Assembly: GCF_030407765.1 (NCBI RefSeq) | Contig: NZ_JASDCU010000010.1 | Location: 1-64,000, forward strand | DNA: 64,000 nt | From: Microbacterium sp. APC 3901 | GTDB taxonomy: Bacteria; Actinomycetota; Actinomycetes; Actinomycetales; Microbacteriaceae | Reading direction: 5' to 3' | Shown here: one piece after another, positions 52,073 through 59,915 of the stretch | How the letters are laid out: each line of letters opens with the position of its first letter | Numbering within the stretch: the stretch's first letter is position 1 | Made by a program: the position numbers and the translations under genes | Notes under the pieces: generated by a model | What the model saw: the letters and a program-made list of their open reading frames with translations, nothing else | Database searches by the model: none | Told to the model about the DNA's origin: nothing

Positions 52073-52622
52073 AGTGGCGAGGGTGCGGCCAGGCCTCGAC
52101 GACGTCCTTCGATTCCTTGAGGCCCAGGCCCGTGTGCTCGCGGACGAGCTTGATCGCCTGGATCTTCTGGTCGTCGGACACGAGGCGGTCGACCTCGGAT
52201 GAGACGGATGCCGGAAGCGCGCCACGCACCGACGACGGCGTCGCCGTGATCGCCGAGCGCGCGGCCGACGCGTTCGACACGGCGGCGAGATGCGGAGCCG
52301 TGGTGCTGACCGACCAGTGGTCGATCCGGTCCTTCGCCTCCTGCAGACGCACGCCCGTGTGCTGACGGTAGAGCTTGATGGCGTGGATCTTGTGTCCCGA
52401 GGCGACGAGCCGATCGATCTCGGCGATCGCCGCAGGAGTCAGCTGCGACGCCGAGGCGGTCGATGTCGCCGTGGAGGCCACCGAGCGGGCCATCGTCGGG
52501 GAGGGCGTGAACACGTGGGGCTCGGGAGACCGGGGGCGCATCGCCCGCAGCGCTGCGCCGATGATCACCACGCCGACCCCGATGGCGAGGATGACCGCGC
52601 CGACAGCGATGATGATGTCCAT
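52068..52622 (-). CDS. Membrane-anchored protein with two ribosomal L7/L12 C-terminal-like repeats
   Basis: 184 residues. One N-terminal membrane helix (about 4-26) is followed by a polar linker, then two copies of a roughly 40-residue motif: IHAIKLYRQHTGVRLQEAKDRID and IQAIKLVREHTGLGLKESKDVVE. These match the helix-turn of the L7/L12 C-terminal domain (K-I-x-x-I-K-x-x-R-x-x-T-G-L-G-L-K-E-A-K). It is clearly not the ribosomal protein; the anchor suggests a role at the membrane. A TAGACT -10 six bases before the ATG suggests a leaderless mRNA. It is upstream of the eda operon but probably separately transcribed. Confidence 0.8.
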   Translation of the reverse strand: MDIIIAVGAVILAIGVGVVIIGAALRAMRPRSPEPHVFTPSPTMARSVASTATSTASASQLTPAAIAEIDRLVASGHKIHAIKLYRQHTGVRLQEAKDRIDHWSVSTTAPHLAAVSNASAARSAITATPSSVRGALPASVSSEVDRLVSDDQKIQAIKLVREHTGLGLKESKDVVEAWPHPRHL

Positions 52623-52628
52623 CCGCTC

Positions 52629-52634
52629 AGTCTA
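52629..52634 (-). promoter_or_regulatory. -10 element of leaderless L7/L12-like gene
   Basis: Minus-strand TAGACT ends six bases before the ATG at 52622. Confidence 0.5.
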
Positions 52635-52680
52635 GGGACGCACGTGGCCCCGCCCCAGGGCCTTCCCACCCGGCACCGCG

Positions 52681-52686
52681 TACCCT
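52681..52686 (+). promoter_or_regulatory. -10 element of leaderless rlmN
   Basis: TACCCT is followed by six bases and the ATG at 52693. Confidence 0.5.
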
Positions 52687-52692
52687 GGAGAT

Positions 52693-53982
52693 ATGACCGA
52701 GACTCCCCGCACGCGCGAGACGCGCCCCGCCACGGCACCCGCGTCGTCCCGTTCGGGGGCCGTCCGCTCCACCAAGACGCCGCAGGTGCGACCTGCGACC
52801 GAGGGCTGGACCCAGCAGAAGGATGCCGAGGGGCGCCCGCTGCTGCAGTTCGCGAGCCCCAAGCGAGGCAAGCCGCCGGTGCACCTCGCCGACCTCACGC
52901 CCGCCGAGCGCATCGAGAAGGTCAAGGAGCTCGGCCTCCCCGGCTTCCGGGCGAAGCAGCTCTCCACCCACTACTTCCGCCACTACACGTCGGATGCCAC
53001 GGAGATGACCGACCTCCCCGCCGACACCCGCGAGCAGCTCGTCGCCGGGATGCTTCCGCCGCTGCTCACCGAGGTCCGCCGCCTCGAGACCGACCGCGGA
53101 GACACGATCAAGTTCCTCTGGCGTCTGCACGACGGCGCCCTGGTCGAGTCGGTGCTCATGCGGTACCCCGGCCGCATCACGCTGTGCGTCTCGTCGCAGG
53201 CCGGATGCGGCATGAACTGCCCGTTCTGCGCCACCGGCCAGGCCGGTCTCACGCGCAACATGTCGACCGCGGAGATCATCGAGCAGATCGTGCGCGCCAA
53301 CCGCTTGATCGCCGACGGCGGTCTCGGTGGCAAGAAGTCCGATGACCACTCGATGGAGCGCGTCTCGAACATCGTCTTCATGGGCATGGGCGAGCCGCTC
53401 GCCAACTACAAGCGCGTGATGGACGCGGTGCGGTCGATGGTCGCCCCGCAGCCCGACGGTCTCGGCATGAGCGCGCGCGGCATCACGGTGTCGACGGTCG
53501 GACTCGTGCCGGCTATCAAGAAGCTCGCCGACGAGGGCATCCCCGTCACCTTCGCGCTGTCGCTGCATGCACCGGACGATCACCTGCGCGACGAGCTCAT
53601 CCCGGTGAACTCCCGCTGGAAGGTCGATGAGGCGCTCGACGCCGCCCGGTACTACTACGAGAAGACGGGTCGCCGCGTCTCGATCGAGTACGCGTTGATC
53701 AAGGACATGAACGACCATGGCTGGCGTGCCGACCTGCTCGCCGACAAGCTCAACGAGCGCGGCCGTGGTTGGGTGCACGTCAACCCGATCCCGCTGAACC
53801 CGACCCCCGGGTCGATCTGGACCTCGTCGGAGCCCTCGGTGCAGAACGAGTTCGTGCGTCGACTCAATGACGCCGGCATTCCGACGACCCTCCGCGACAC
53901 CCGCGGCAAGGAAATCGACGGTGCGTGCGGTCAGCTCGTCGCGACGACCGAGGACGAAGCGGCGTCGGCCGCGATGGCCTGA
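52693..53982 (+). CDS. rlmN: 23S rRNA (adenine-2503-C2)-methyltransferase / tRNA methyltransferase
   Basis: Radical-SAM methyltransferase modifying A2503 of 23S rRNA (and A37 in some tRNAs). 429 residues. The [4Fe-4S] cysteines are Cys172, Cys176 and Cys179 in [12 protein letters not shown], and the C-terminal catalytic cysteine is in DGACGQL. The first 45 residues are a poorly conserved Thr/Arg-rich extension; the predicted leaderless start makes it part of the protein. The 3' end overlaps the convergent flavoprotein gene by 52 bases. Confidence 0.94.
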   Translation: MTETPRTRETRPATAPASSRSGAVRSTKTPQVRPATEGWTQQKDAEGRPLLQFASPKRGKPPVHLADLTPAERIEKVKELGLPGFRAKQLSTHYFRHYTSDATEMTDLPADTREQLVAGMLPPLLTEVRRLETDRGDTIKFLWRLHDGALVESVLMRYPGRITLCVSSQAGCGMNCPFCATGQAGLTRNMSTAEIIEQIVRANRLIADGGLGGKKSDDHSMERVSNIVFMGMGEPLANYKRVMDAVRSMVAPQPDGLGMSARGITVSTVGLVPAIKKLADEGIPVTFALSLHAPDDHLRDELIPVNSRWKVDEALDAARYYYEKTGRRVSIEYALIKDMNDHGWRADLLADKLNERGRGWVHVNPIPLNPTPGSIWTSSEPSVQNEFVRRLNDAGIPTTLRDTRGKEIDGACGQLVATTEDEAASAAMA

Positions 53983-54569
53983 GCGCCTGCGCCGCGACCT
54001 CGATCGCGGATGCCGTCTCGGCGCCCGAGTGACTCGGCTCGATCGAGCCATGAGGTGATGCGCTCGGGGCTCGCGTCCTTGACGCCCAGCATCCGGGTGG
54101 TGCGCACCGAACGGACGCCGCAGAACCGCAGCGTGCCGCGGGCGACGTGCGTCTGTGCGGGAAGGCCCGTGAAAGGCGTCAGGAACCACGGGGTGTCGGC
54201 CAGCAGGAACAGGCGGCCGTTGCGCGCAGGCAGCAGACCCTCGGGCATTCCGAGCGTCGAGTAGCGGTACTCCTGCTGCGGCAGCAGCGCCCGGTCGAAG
54301 AAGCCCTTGAGCAGCGCGGGCACCGAGCCCCACCACAGCGGCGTGAACACGGTGACGGTCGCGGCCTCGGCGAGGGCGCGCTTGGCGTCGATCAGGTCGG
54401 GCTCGAGCTCCATGCGCCGGCGATAGCCGAAGCGCAGTGACGGATCGAAATCGAGATCGCGCAGAGCGAGGACGCGCGCATCTCCGTGCGCTGCGGCGTA
54501 CCGCCGGGCGAGCTCGGCGGTGAGGGAGCGGGCGTCGGGGTGGCCGTCGATGATCAGGGCGGAAGACAT
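53931..54569 (-). CDS. NAD(P)H:quinone oxidoreductase-like flavoprotein (flavodoxin-2 fold)
   Basis: 212 residues. The N-terminal FMN-binding strand-loop ([19 protein letters not shown]) and the central [22 protein letters not shown] match NQO1/KefF/MdaB-type enzymes, which reduce quinones by two electrons. The C-terminus is unusual: an Arg/Gly/Ala-rich tail (about 180-212), encoded where the gene overlaps rlmN in antisense. It is divergent from a TetR regulator across 57 bases packed with palindromes, so it is the likely target of that regulator. Electrophile or quinone stress is the probable inducer. Confidence 0.85.
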   Translation of the reverse strand: MSSALIIDGHPDARSLTAELARRYAAAHGDARVLALRDLDFDPSLRFGYRRRMELEPDLIDAKRALAEAATVTVFTPLWWGSVPALLKGFFDRALLPQQEYRYSTLGMPEGLLPARNGRLFLLADTPWFLTPFTGLPAQTHVARGTLRFCGVRSVRTTRMLGVKDASPERITSWLDRAESLGRRDGIRDRGRGAGAQAIAADAASSSVVATS

Positions 54570-54582
54570 GCGGACTCCTATG

Positions 54583-54595
54583 TTGACAGTGTCAA
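54583..54595. promoter_or_regulatory. TetR operator candidate 1
   Basis: TTGACAGTGTCAA, a perfect palindrome with a one-base centre. It includes a TTGACA -35-like element on both strands. Confidence 0.65.
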
Positions 54596-54602
54596 GCAGT
54601 GG

Positions 54603-54615
54603 TGGACACTGTCAA
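54603..54615. promoter_or_regulatory. TetR operator candidate 2
   Basis: TGGACACTGTCAA, the same palindrome with one mismatch, centred 20 bp (two helical turns) from operator 1. Confidence 0.6.
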
Positions 54616-54620
54616 GATAG

Positions 54621-54633
54621 GCAACAATGTTGC
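54621..54633. promoter_or_regulatory. Palindrome over the TetR start codon
   Basis: GCAACAATGTTGC, a perfect palindrome covering the ATG at 54627, centred 18 bp from operator 2. It has a different sequence but similar size and symmetry. Confidence 0.4.
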
Positions 54634-55202
54634 TTGTGTCAAGTTCCCGATCCGGCTATCACCACGGCGACCTCGCCCACGCGCTCGAGGCGGCGGCGAT
54701 GCAGCTGCTCGCCGAGAAGCCTGCGGGGGAGATCAGCCTCCGCGAGGTCGCCCGCGCCGCAGATGTGAGCCACAACGCCCCGTACCACCACTTCTCCGAC
54801 CGTCGCGGGCTGCTCAAGGTGCTGGCCGAGCGCAGCATGGCCGACCTCGTCGCCGCGGTGCGCGTCGCGATCGAGGGGGCATCAGGCCCGGCATCCGCCG
54901 TGATCGAGGGCGGCGGCGCGTACATCCGCTACGCGGTCGAGCATCCCCACGGCTTCGACGTCATCTACGACCCCACGGTCTGCATCCCCGGTGAGCCGAG
55001 TGAGACCATGGCCCCGTTGATCGCCGAGCTCGAAGAGCTGCTGGGGGCAGCATCCGTCACCGCGGGGCTCGACGAGCAGAGCGTGACCGGGGTATGGGGC
55101 CTCGTACACGGACTCGGAACGCTGTGCGCCGCGGGGCACTTCTCGCTCGATGACGCCCTCGCCGCGAGCGCCGACGCGCTCACTCGCATGCTCCCGCGCT
55201 GA
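54627..55202 (+). CDS. TetR/AcrR-family transcriptional regulator
   Basis: 191 residues: an N-terminal helix-turn-helix (about 35-60, ISLREVARAADVSHNAPYHHF) and a ligand-binding helical domain. The HTH with NAPYHHF is of the TetR subgroup that often controls oxidoreductases. The ATG sits within a palindrome and close to two operator-like repeats shared with the divergent flavoprotein gene, implying control of both genes and autoregulation. No Shine-Dalgarno is obvious. The ligand is unknown. Confidence 0.87.
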   Translation: MLLVSSSRSGYHHGDLAHALEAAAMQLLAEKPAGEISLREVARAADVSHNAPYHHFSDRRGLLKVLAERSMADLVAAVRVAIEGASGPASAVIEGGGAYIRYAVEHPHGFDVIYDPTVCIPGEPSETMAPLIAELEELLGAASVTAGLDEQSVTGVWGLVHGLGTLCAAGHFSLDDALAASADALTRMLPR

Positions 55203-55279
55203 CCCCTCGCGGGGTCGCCGGCGGCCCTGCAGAGGCGGAAACACAGGGTTCGTGCACGTTTTCCACAGGCGACCTTTCG

Positions 55280-55285
55280 TAGATT
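55280..55285 (+). promoter_or_regulatory. -10 element of leaderless DUF4407 gene
   Basis: TAGATT is followed by six bases and the ATG at 55292. Confidence 0.5.
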
Positions 55286-55291
55286 GTCGGA

Positions 55292-56929
55292 ATGCCCTAT
55301 TCCGCTCACCGCCCCGGACGGTTCGATTCGCAGGGTCGGATCATCCTCGACAGCGACCCGAACGCTGACACGGACGACCTCGACTTCCTTCGTGCGTACG
55401 AGCCCACCGGCGCCGATCTGCAGGCGCCGGACACGGTCGACCCCGGGCGCGGCGGTGAGGCGGAAGCGGACGCGGAGCCGGATGCCGCGGCATCCACCCC
55501 TCCCGCGCGCGAGAAGAAGCCCCGCCGGCAGCCCCGCGAGCGCACGCCGCGCGTGCCGGGTTCGCGTCTGCGCACGCTCGCGATCCTCGGCGGAGCGGAC
55601 GGCGAGATCCTCGACCGGGTTCCCGGCGAGACCCCACGGTTCGTGCAGATGTTCTTCGTGCTCGCCGGAACCGCACTGGTCTCGGCGATCTCGATGCTGT
55701 TCGCGTTGACGACCGGAGTGCAGGCCGCGATCTGGCTCGCCGTGCCGCTGGCGGTCGTCTGGGCGCTGATCATCTTCAACCTCGACCGGTTCCTGACGTC
55801 GACCATGTCGTCGACCCGCAACGTCTGGAAGCTCATCGGGCTCGCGATCCCCCGCGTGATCATGGCCGCGATCATCGGCTTCGTCGTCGCGGAGCCGCTC
55901 GTGCTGCAGATCTTCCACAACGACATCGCCCGCGAGGTCGCCGCCACGAACATCACGCAGGCGCAGTCCGACCAGGAGGCGTTGGAGACGGGCCCCGAGA
56001 AGAAGGCGCTGGATGCGGCATCCGACCGCGTCGCCGAGCTCGAGAACCAGGCAGCCACCGGAATCGTCGCCGGCACCGACTCGTCGTCGGCGACGGAATC
56101 CGCCGCGCAGGCGACGGTCGACGACCTCACCGCCAAGATGACCGCCCAGCAGGCCGTGATCGACCAGGCGCGCATCCTGTACCAGTGCGAGCTCACGGGT
56201 GAGGGTGCAGGCACCGTGCCGGGCTGCACCGGCGTGAACGGCGAGGGTGCGAGCTCGGATGCCGCCGAGGCCCAGCTCGCCGAGGCGCAGCAGACCTACG
56301 ACGCGCTCGCCGGGCAGCTGCGCACCGCCAACGAGGAGCTCGCCGCGGCCGGCACCGCAGCCAAGGAGAACACCAGCACGTCGGAGACGCAGAACCGCGA
56401 GGAGGCGCAGTCGCAGCTGCCCGCGGCGCGCGACAGCTATGACGCGGCGCTCGACGCGTACAACGCCCGGGCCGAGTCCGTGGCATCAGGCAATGCGGGA
56501 GCGATCGGTCTGCTGAGCCAGATCAGCGGCCTCAACCGACTGAGTGAGAAGGAGCCGACGATCCTGTGGGCGCACATCCTGATCGCCGCGCTGTTCTTCA
56601 TGATCGAGCTGCTGCCGGTGCTCGTCAAGGTGCTCACGTCGTACGGCGACCCGTCGCTCTACGAGAAGGCCGCCGCGATCCGCAGACAGGTCGCACTCGA
56701 CAAGGTCACGGCCGAGGGATTCCGCGACAGGGCGGCGATCGTGACGGTGCAGTCGGAGGGCATGCAGGCCGATGCCTCGCCGGCCGAGCCGCAGACCCGG
56801 GCCGAGCGCAAGGAGGCCGCCCAGGCGGCGCAGGAGCGGTCGCGGGTCGAGGAGCGCGAGCTCGCCGAGAAGCGGGCGCAGGCTCAGACGCTCGAGGAGC
56901 AGGAGCAGCTGGTCGAGCCGCGGGTCTGA
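55292..56929 (+). CDS. DUF4407 membrane protein with long coiled coil
   Basis: 545 residues. A polar N-terminal domain (about 1-105, with a basic stretch KKPRRQPRERTPR) is followed by two membrane helices (about 113-160), a further helix near 190-208, a long Ala/Gln/Glu-rich coiled-coil region (about 215-400) that includes a CELTGEGAGTVPGCTG loop with two cysteines, a last membrane helix (about 425-445), and a charged coiled-coil tail (about 460-545). This is the DUF4407 layout; function is not known. The coiled coil is probably extracytoplasmic, with the cysteine pair as a possible disulphide. Transcribed alone. Confidence 0.8.
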   Translation: MPYSAHRPGRFDSQGRIILDSDPNADTDDLDFLRAYEPTGADLQAPDTVDPGRGGEAEADAEPDAAASTPPAREKKPRRQPRERTPRVPGSRLRTLAILGGADGEILDRVPGETPRFVQMFFVLAGTALVSAISMLFALTTGVQAAIWLAVPLAVVWALIIFNLDRFLTSTMSSTRNVWKLIGLAIPRVIMAAIIGFVVAEPLVLQIFHNDIAREVAATNITQAQSDQEALETGPEKKALDAASDRVAELENQAATGIVAGTDSSSATESAAQATVDDLTAKMTAQQAVIDQARILYQCELTGEGAGTVPGCTGVNGEGASSDAAEAQLAEAQQTYDALAGQLRTANEELAAAGTAAKENTSTSETQNREEAQSQLPAARDSYDAALDAYNARAESVASGNAGAIGLLSQISGLNRLSEKEPTILWAHILIAALFFMIELLPVLVKVLTSYGDPSLYEKAAAIRRQVALDKVTAEGFRDRAAIVTVQSEGMQADASPAEPQTRAERKEAAQAAQERSRVEERELAEKRAQAQTLEEQEQLVEPRV

Positions 56930-56971
56930 GACCGGTCACGGCGATCAGGCCCCGGTGTCTGTGGTGGCGGG

Positions 56972-56977
56972 TAGCGT
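56972..56977 (+). promoter_or_regulatory. -10 element of leaderless aldo/keto reductase gene
   Basis: TAGCGT is followed by six bases and the ATG at 56984. Confidence 0.5.
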
Positions 56978-56983
56978 TGTCGC

Positions 56984-57997
56984 ATGGTCAACTATCGCTA
57001 TCTCGGCAACAGCGGTCTCAAGGTCTCTGAGATCACCTACGGCAACTGGGTCACGCACGCATCGCAGGTCGAAGACGACGCCGCCGTCAAGACGGTGCAC
57101 GCGGCGCTCGACGCCGGCATCACCACATTCGACACGGCCGACACGTACGCCAACACCGCGGCGGAGGTCGTGCTCGGCAAGGCCCTCGAAGGACAGCGCC
57201 GCGAGGGTCTCGAGATCTTCACGAAGGTCTACTTCCCGACCGGTGCCAAGGGCCCGAACGACACCGGGCTGAGCCGCAAGCACATCCTCGAGTCGATCAA
57301 CGGCTCGCTGAAGCGCCTCGGCACCGACTACGTCGACCTCTATCAGGCGCACCGCTTCGACTACGAGACGCCGCTGGAGGAGACGTTCCAGGCGTTCGCC
57401 GACGTCGTCCGTCAGGGCAAGGCGCTCTACATCGGCGTCTCGGAGTGGACGGCCGAGCAGCTGCAGGAGGGTCACGCGCTGGCGAAGCAGCTCGGTGTGC
57501 AGCTGATCTCGAACCAGCCCGAGTACTCGATGCTGCACCGGGTGATCGAGGGCAAGGTCGTGCCCACCTCGCAGGACCTCGGCATCTCGCAGATCGTCTG
57601 GTCGCCGATGGCCCAGGGTGTGCTGTCGGGCAAGTACCTGCCGGGTCAGCCGGTACCCGACGGGTCGCGTGCGACGGACTCGAACAGCGGCGCCGACTTC
57701 ATCAAGCGATTCCTGCAGGACGACATCCTGACCGCGGTGCAGCGGCTCAAGCCGATCGCCGAGCAGGCGGGCCTGTCGATGCCGCAGCTGGCGATCGCGT
57801 GGGTGCTGCAGAACCCGAACGTCGCCGCGGCACTCGTCGGTGCCTCGCGTCCCGAGCAGCTGGCCGACACGGTCAAGGCCTCCGGCGTGACACTCGACGC
57901 CGACACCCTCGCCGCCATCGACACGGCTCTGGGCGACACGGTCGACCGAGACGTCGAGGTCACCTACTCGAGGTCGCCGAAGTCGCGCCTGGTCTGA
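56984..57997 (+). CDS. Aldo/keto reductase (YghZ / Kv-beta-like)
   Basis: NADPH-dependent carbonyl reductase of 337 residues, TIM barrel. The catalytic tetrad is seen as Asp and Tyr in FDTADTYANT, Lys in IFTKVYF, and His in YQAHRFDY. The N-terminal MVNYRYLGNSGLKVSEITYGNW and the length match the bacterial relatives of potassium-channel beta subunits, which reduce methylglyoxal and similar aldehydes. The cofactor-binding end (PNVAAALVGASRPEQLADTVKA) is intact. It ends at a very strong bidirectional terminator. Confidence 0.9.
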   Translation: MVNYRYLGNSGLKVSEITYGNWVTHASQVEDDAAVKTVHAALDAGITTFDTADTYANTAAEVVLGKALEGQRREGLEIFTKVYFPTGAKGPNDTGLSRKHILESINGSLKRLGTDYVDLYQAHRFDYETPLEETFQAFADVVRQGKALYIGVSEWTAEQLQEGHALAKQLGVQLISNQPEYSMLHRVIEGKVVPTSQDLGISQIVWSPMAQGVLSGKYLPGQPVPDGSRATDSNSGADFIKRFLQDDILTAVQRLKPIAEQAGLSMPQLAIAWVLQNPNVAAALVGASRPEQLADTVKASGVTLDADTLAAIDTALGDTVDRDVEVTYSRSPKSRLV

Positions 57998-58001
57998 CCT
58001 C

Positions 58002-58049
58002 CGCACGACGAAGGCCGCCGTTCGTATGAACGGCGGCCTTCGTCGTGCG
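58002..58049. terminator. Strong bidirectional terminator
   Basis: Perfect 22-bp stem (58002-58023 with 58028-58049) closed by a GTAT loop, between the convergent aldo/keto reductase and ABC permease genes. Core sequence GAAGGCCGCCGTTC. Confidence 0.9.
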
Positions 58050-58059
58050 CGGGCGGCGG

Positions 58060-58965
58060 CTACTCCTTGACGGCTCCGGCGGTGAGGCCCTGCACGATCC
58101 AGCGGCTCGCGAGAGCGAACATCACCATGGTCGGCAGGATCGTCAGCACGGCCGCAGCCGACATCGAACCCCAGTCGATGTTGAACGTCGAGATGAAGCC
58201 GTTCAGCGCCGAGGGCACCGTGCGGTTCGCATCGGTGTTCATCAGAACCACCGACAGGAACAGCTCGTTCCAGCAGTTGACGAAGTTGAAGATGAACGCC
58301 GCGATGATCCCCGGGGTCATCACCGGCACGAGTACGCGGAACAGAGCGCCGAAGCGCGAGCATCCGTCGATCATCGCCGCCTCTTCGAGGGCGTCCGGGA
58401 CGTTCTCGAAGAACCCGCGCAGCATGACCGTGGAGAACGGGATGCAGACCGCGATGTACACGAGGATCAGGCCCGGCTTGGTGTCGACCAGGCCGAGGTC
58501 GGTCATCATCGAGTACAACGGCCCCAGCGCGATGAACGCGGGGATCATCTGGGTGAGCAGGAACGCGACCAGCACCGTGCCCTTGCCGCGGAACTCGAAT
58601 CGGGCGATCACGTAGGCGCTCAGCAGCGCGATCAGCGTCGCCACCGCGCCGGCGATCGTGGCCACGATCGCGGAGTTGGCGAGGAAGACCCCGAACGAGC
58701 TCTGCTGGAACAGAGTCACGTAGTTGTCGAGCGACGGCTCGCTCGGCCAGTACTCGATCGGGAACGAGTTGATCGTGCCCGGTGACTTGAACGACGTCAG
58801 TGCGATCCAGTACAGCGGGAACAGCGTGATGACGAGCCAGAGCAGAAGCCCGACCACACGCACGACGCCGCCGACCGACACCTTGCGCTTCGGGCGAGGA
58901 GCCTTCGCGATGTCGGGAACGGTGAGACGCCGGGTCTCGGTGACTGTTGTGCCGGTGATGGTCAT
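58060..58965 (-). CDS. Carbohydrate ABC transporter permease, MalG/UgpE type
   Basis: Inner-membrane permease of 301 residues with six helices. The EAA coupling loop is EEAAMIDGCSRFGALFRVLVPV. A polar N-terminal extension (about 1-30) precedes the first helix. ATG 58965 overlaps the stop of the upstream permease gene (ATGA). It is the last gene of the aminotransferase/ABC operon and ends at the strong terminator. The substrate is a sugar, polyol or related small molecule; the operon's class V aminotransferase suggests an amino compound. Confidence 0.9.
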   Translation of the reverse strand: MTITGTTVTETRRLTVPDIAKAPRPKRKVSVGGVVRVVGLLLWLVITLFPLYWIALTSFKSPGTINSFPIEYWPSEPSLDNYVTLFQQSSFGVFLANSAIVATIAGAVATLIALLSAYVIARFEFRGKGTVLVAFLLTQMIPAFIALGPLYSMMTDLGLVDTKPGLILVYIAVCIPFSTVMLRGFFENVPDALEEAAMIDGCSRFGALFRVLVPVMTPGIIAAFIFNFVNCWNELFLSVVLMNTDANRTVPSALNGFISTFNIDWGSMSAAAVLTILPTMVMFALASRWIVQGLTAGAVKE

Positions 58966-59912
58966 CGCTGCACCTTCCGCATCGCCATCAGGTAGAACGC
59001 GCAGAACACGAACAGGAACGCGACGACGATGAGTCCGATCGCACTCGCGATGCCGTAGTTGCCCTGCTGCGTGTAGTTGATCATCCACGTCGTGATGATG
59101 TGCGTCTGGTTCGCCGGCCCGCCGTTGGTCATCGCGTAGATGATGTCGGGGAAGTTGAAGATCCAGATGATGCGCAGCAGGATCGTCAGCAGCAGCGTCA
59201 TCGAGATGTACGGGATGATGATCGAGAACAGCTGGCGCACCTTGCCTGCGCCGTCGAGGCTCGCTGCCTCGAGCATCTCATCGGGCACCGACTGCAGCGC
59301 CGCGAGGATCATGATCGCGAAGAACGTCACGCCGTACCAGATGTTGGCCACGATGACCGCGAACATCGCGAGCTTCGGATCTGCCAGCCAGGGGAGCGGG
59401 GCGTCGATGAGGCCGGCCTTCATGAGCAGGTCGTTCACGACACCGAACTCGGCGTTGAACATCCATCGGAACAGCATGCCGATCAGGAAGCCCGACACCG
59501 CCCACGGGAAGAACACGAGCGCCTGGTAGAGCCCGCGGAAGCGGAACCGCTTGCGCAGTGCGAGCGCGATCAGGAAGCCGATCACCAGCTGAGGCACGAG
59601 CGAGCCGACGACCCAGAGCACCGAGTTCCACGCGACGACCGGGAATGCCGGGTCCTGGAAGACGGTCACGAAGTTGTCGAAGCCCACCCACGGGGTCGAG
59701 GTGAGGTCCCAGAGGTTCCAGTCGTGGAAGGCCATGCGTGCGCCCTGCAGCATTGGCCAGTAGGTGAACCAGCACACGAACACGATCGCCGGGGCCATGA
59801 AGGCCAGCAGCGTCAGCGCGTGGCGGCCACGGAACGGGCGGCGCCGGCGGGATGCCGGGGAGGCCCCGCCGGCGGTGCCGACGGAGCCCCCTTCGAGAGT
59901 GGTCCGGGTCAC
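58962..59912 (-). CDS. Carbohydrate ABC transporter permease, MalF/UgpA type
   Basis: Partner permease of 316 residues with six helices and EAA loop LEAASLDGAGKVRQLFSIIIP. The first 30 residues are Ser/Arg-rich. The start is GTG 59912, three bases after the stop of the substrate-binding-protein gene, and its own stop overlaps the next permease start, so translation of the three is coupled. With its partner it forms the membrane channel; the ATPase (a shared MsmK/UgpC-type protein) is not encoded here and must be supplied from elsewhere. Confidence 0.9.
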   Translation of the reverse strand: MTRTTLEGGSVGTAGGASPASRRRRPFRGRHALTLLAFMAPAIVFVCWFTYWPMLQGARMAFHDWNLWDLTSTPWVGFDNFVTVFQDPAFPVVAWNSVLWVVGSLVPQLVIGFLIALALRKRFRFRGLYQALVFFPWAVSGFLIGMLFRWMFNAEFGVVNDLLMKAGLIDAPLPWLADPKLAMFAVIVANIWYGVTFFAIMILAALQSVPDEMLEAASLDGAGKVRQLFSIIIPYISMTLLLTILLRIIWIFNFPDIIYAMTNGGPANQTHIITTWMINYTQQGNYGIASAIGLIVVAFLFVFCAFYLMAMRKVQR

Positions 59913-59915
59913 GGA

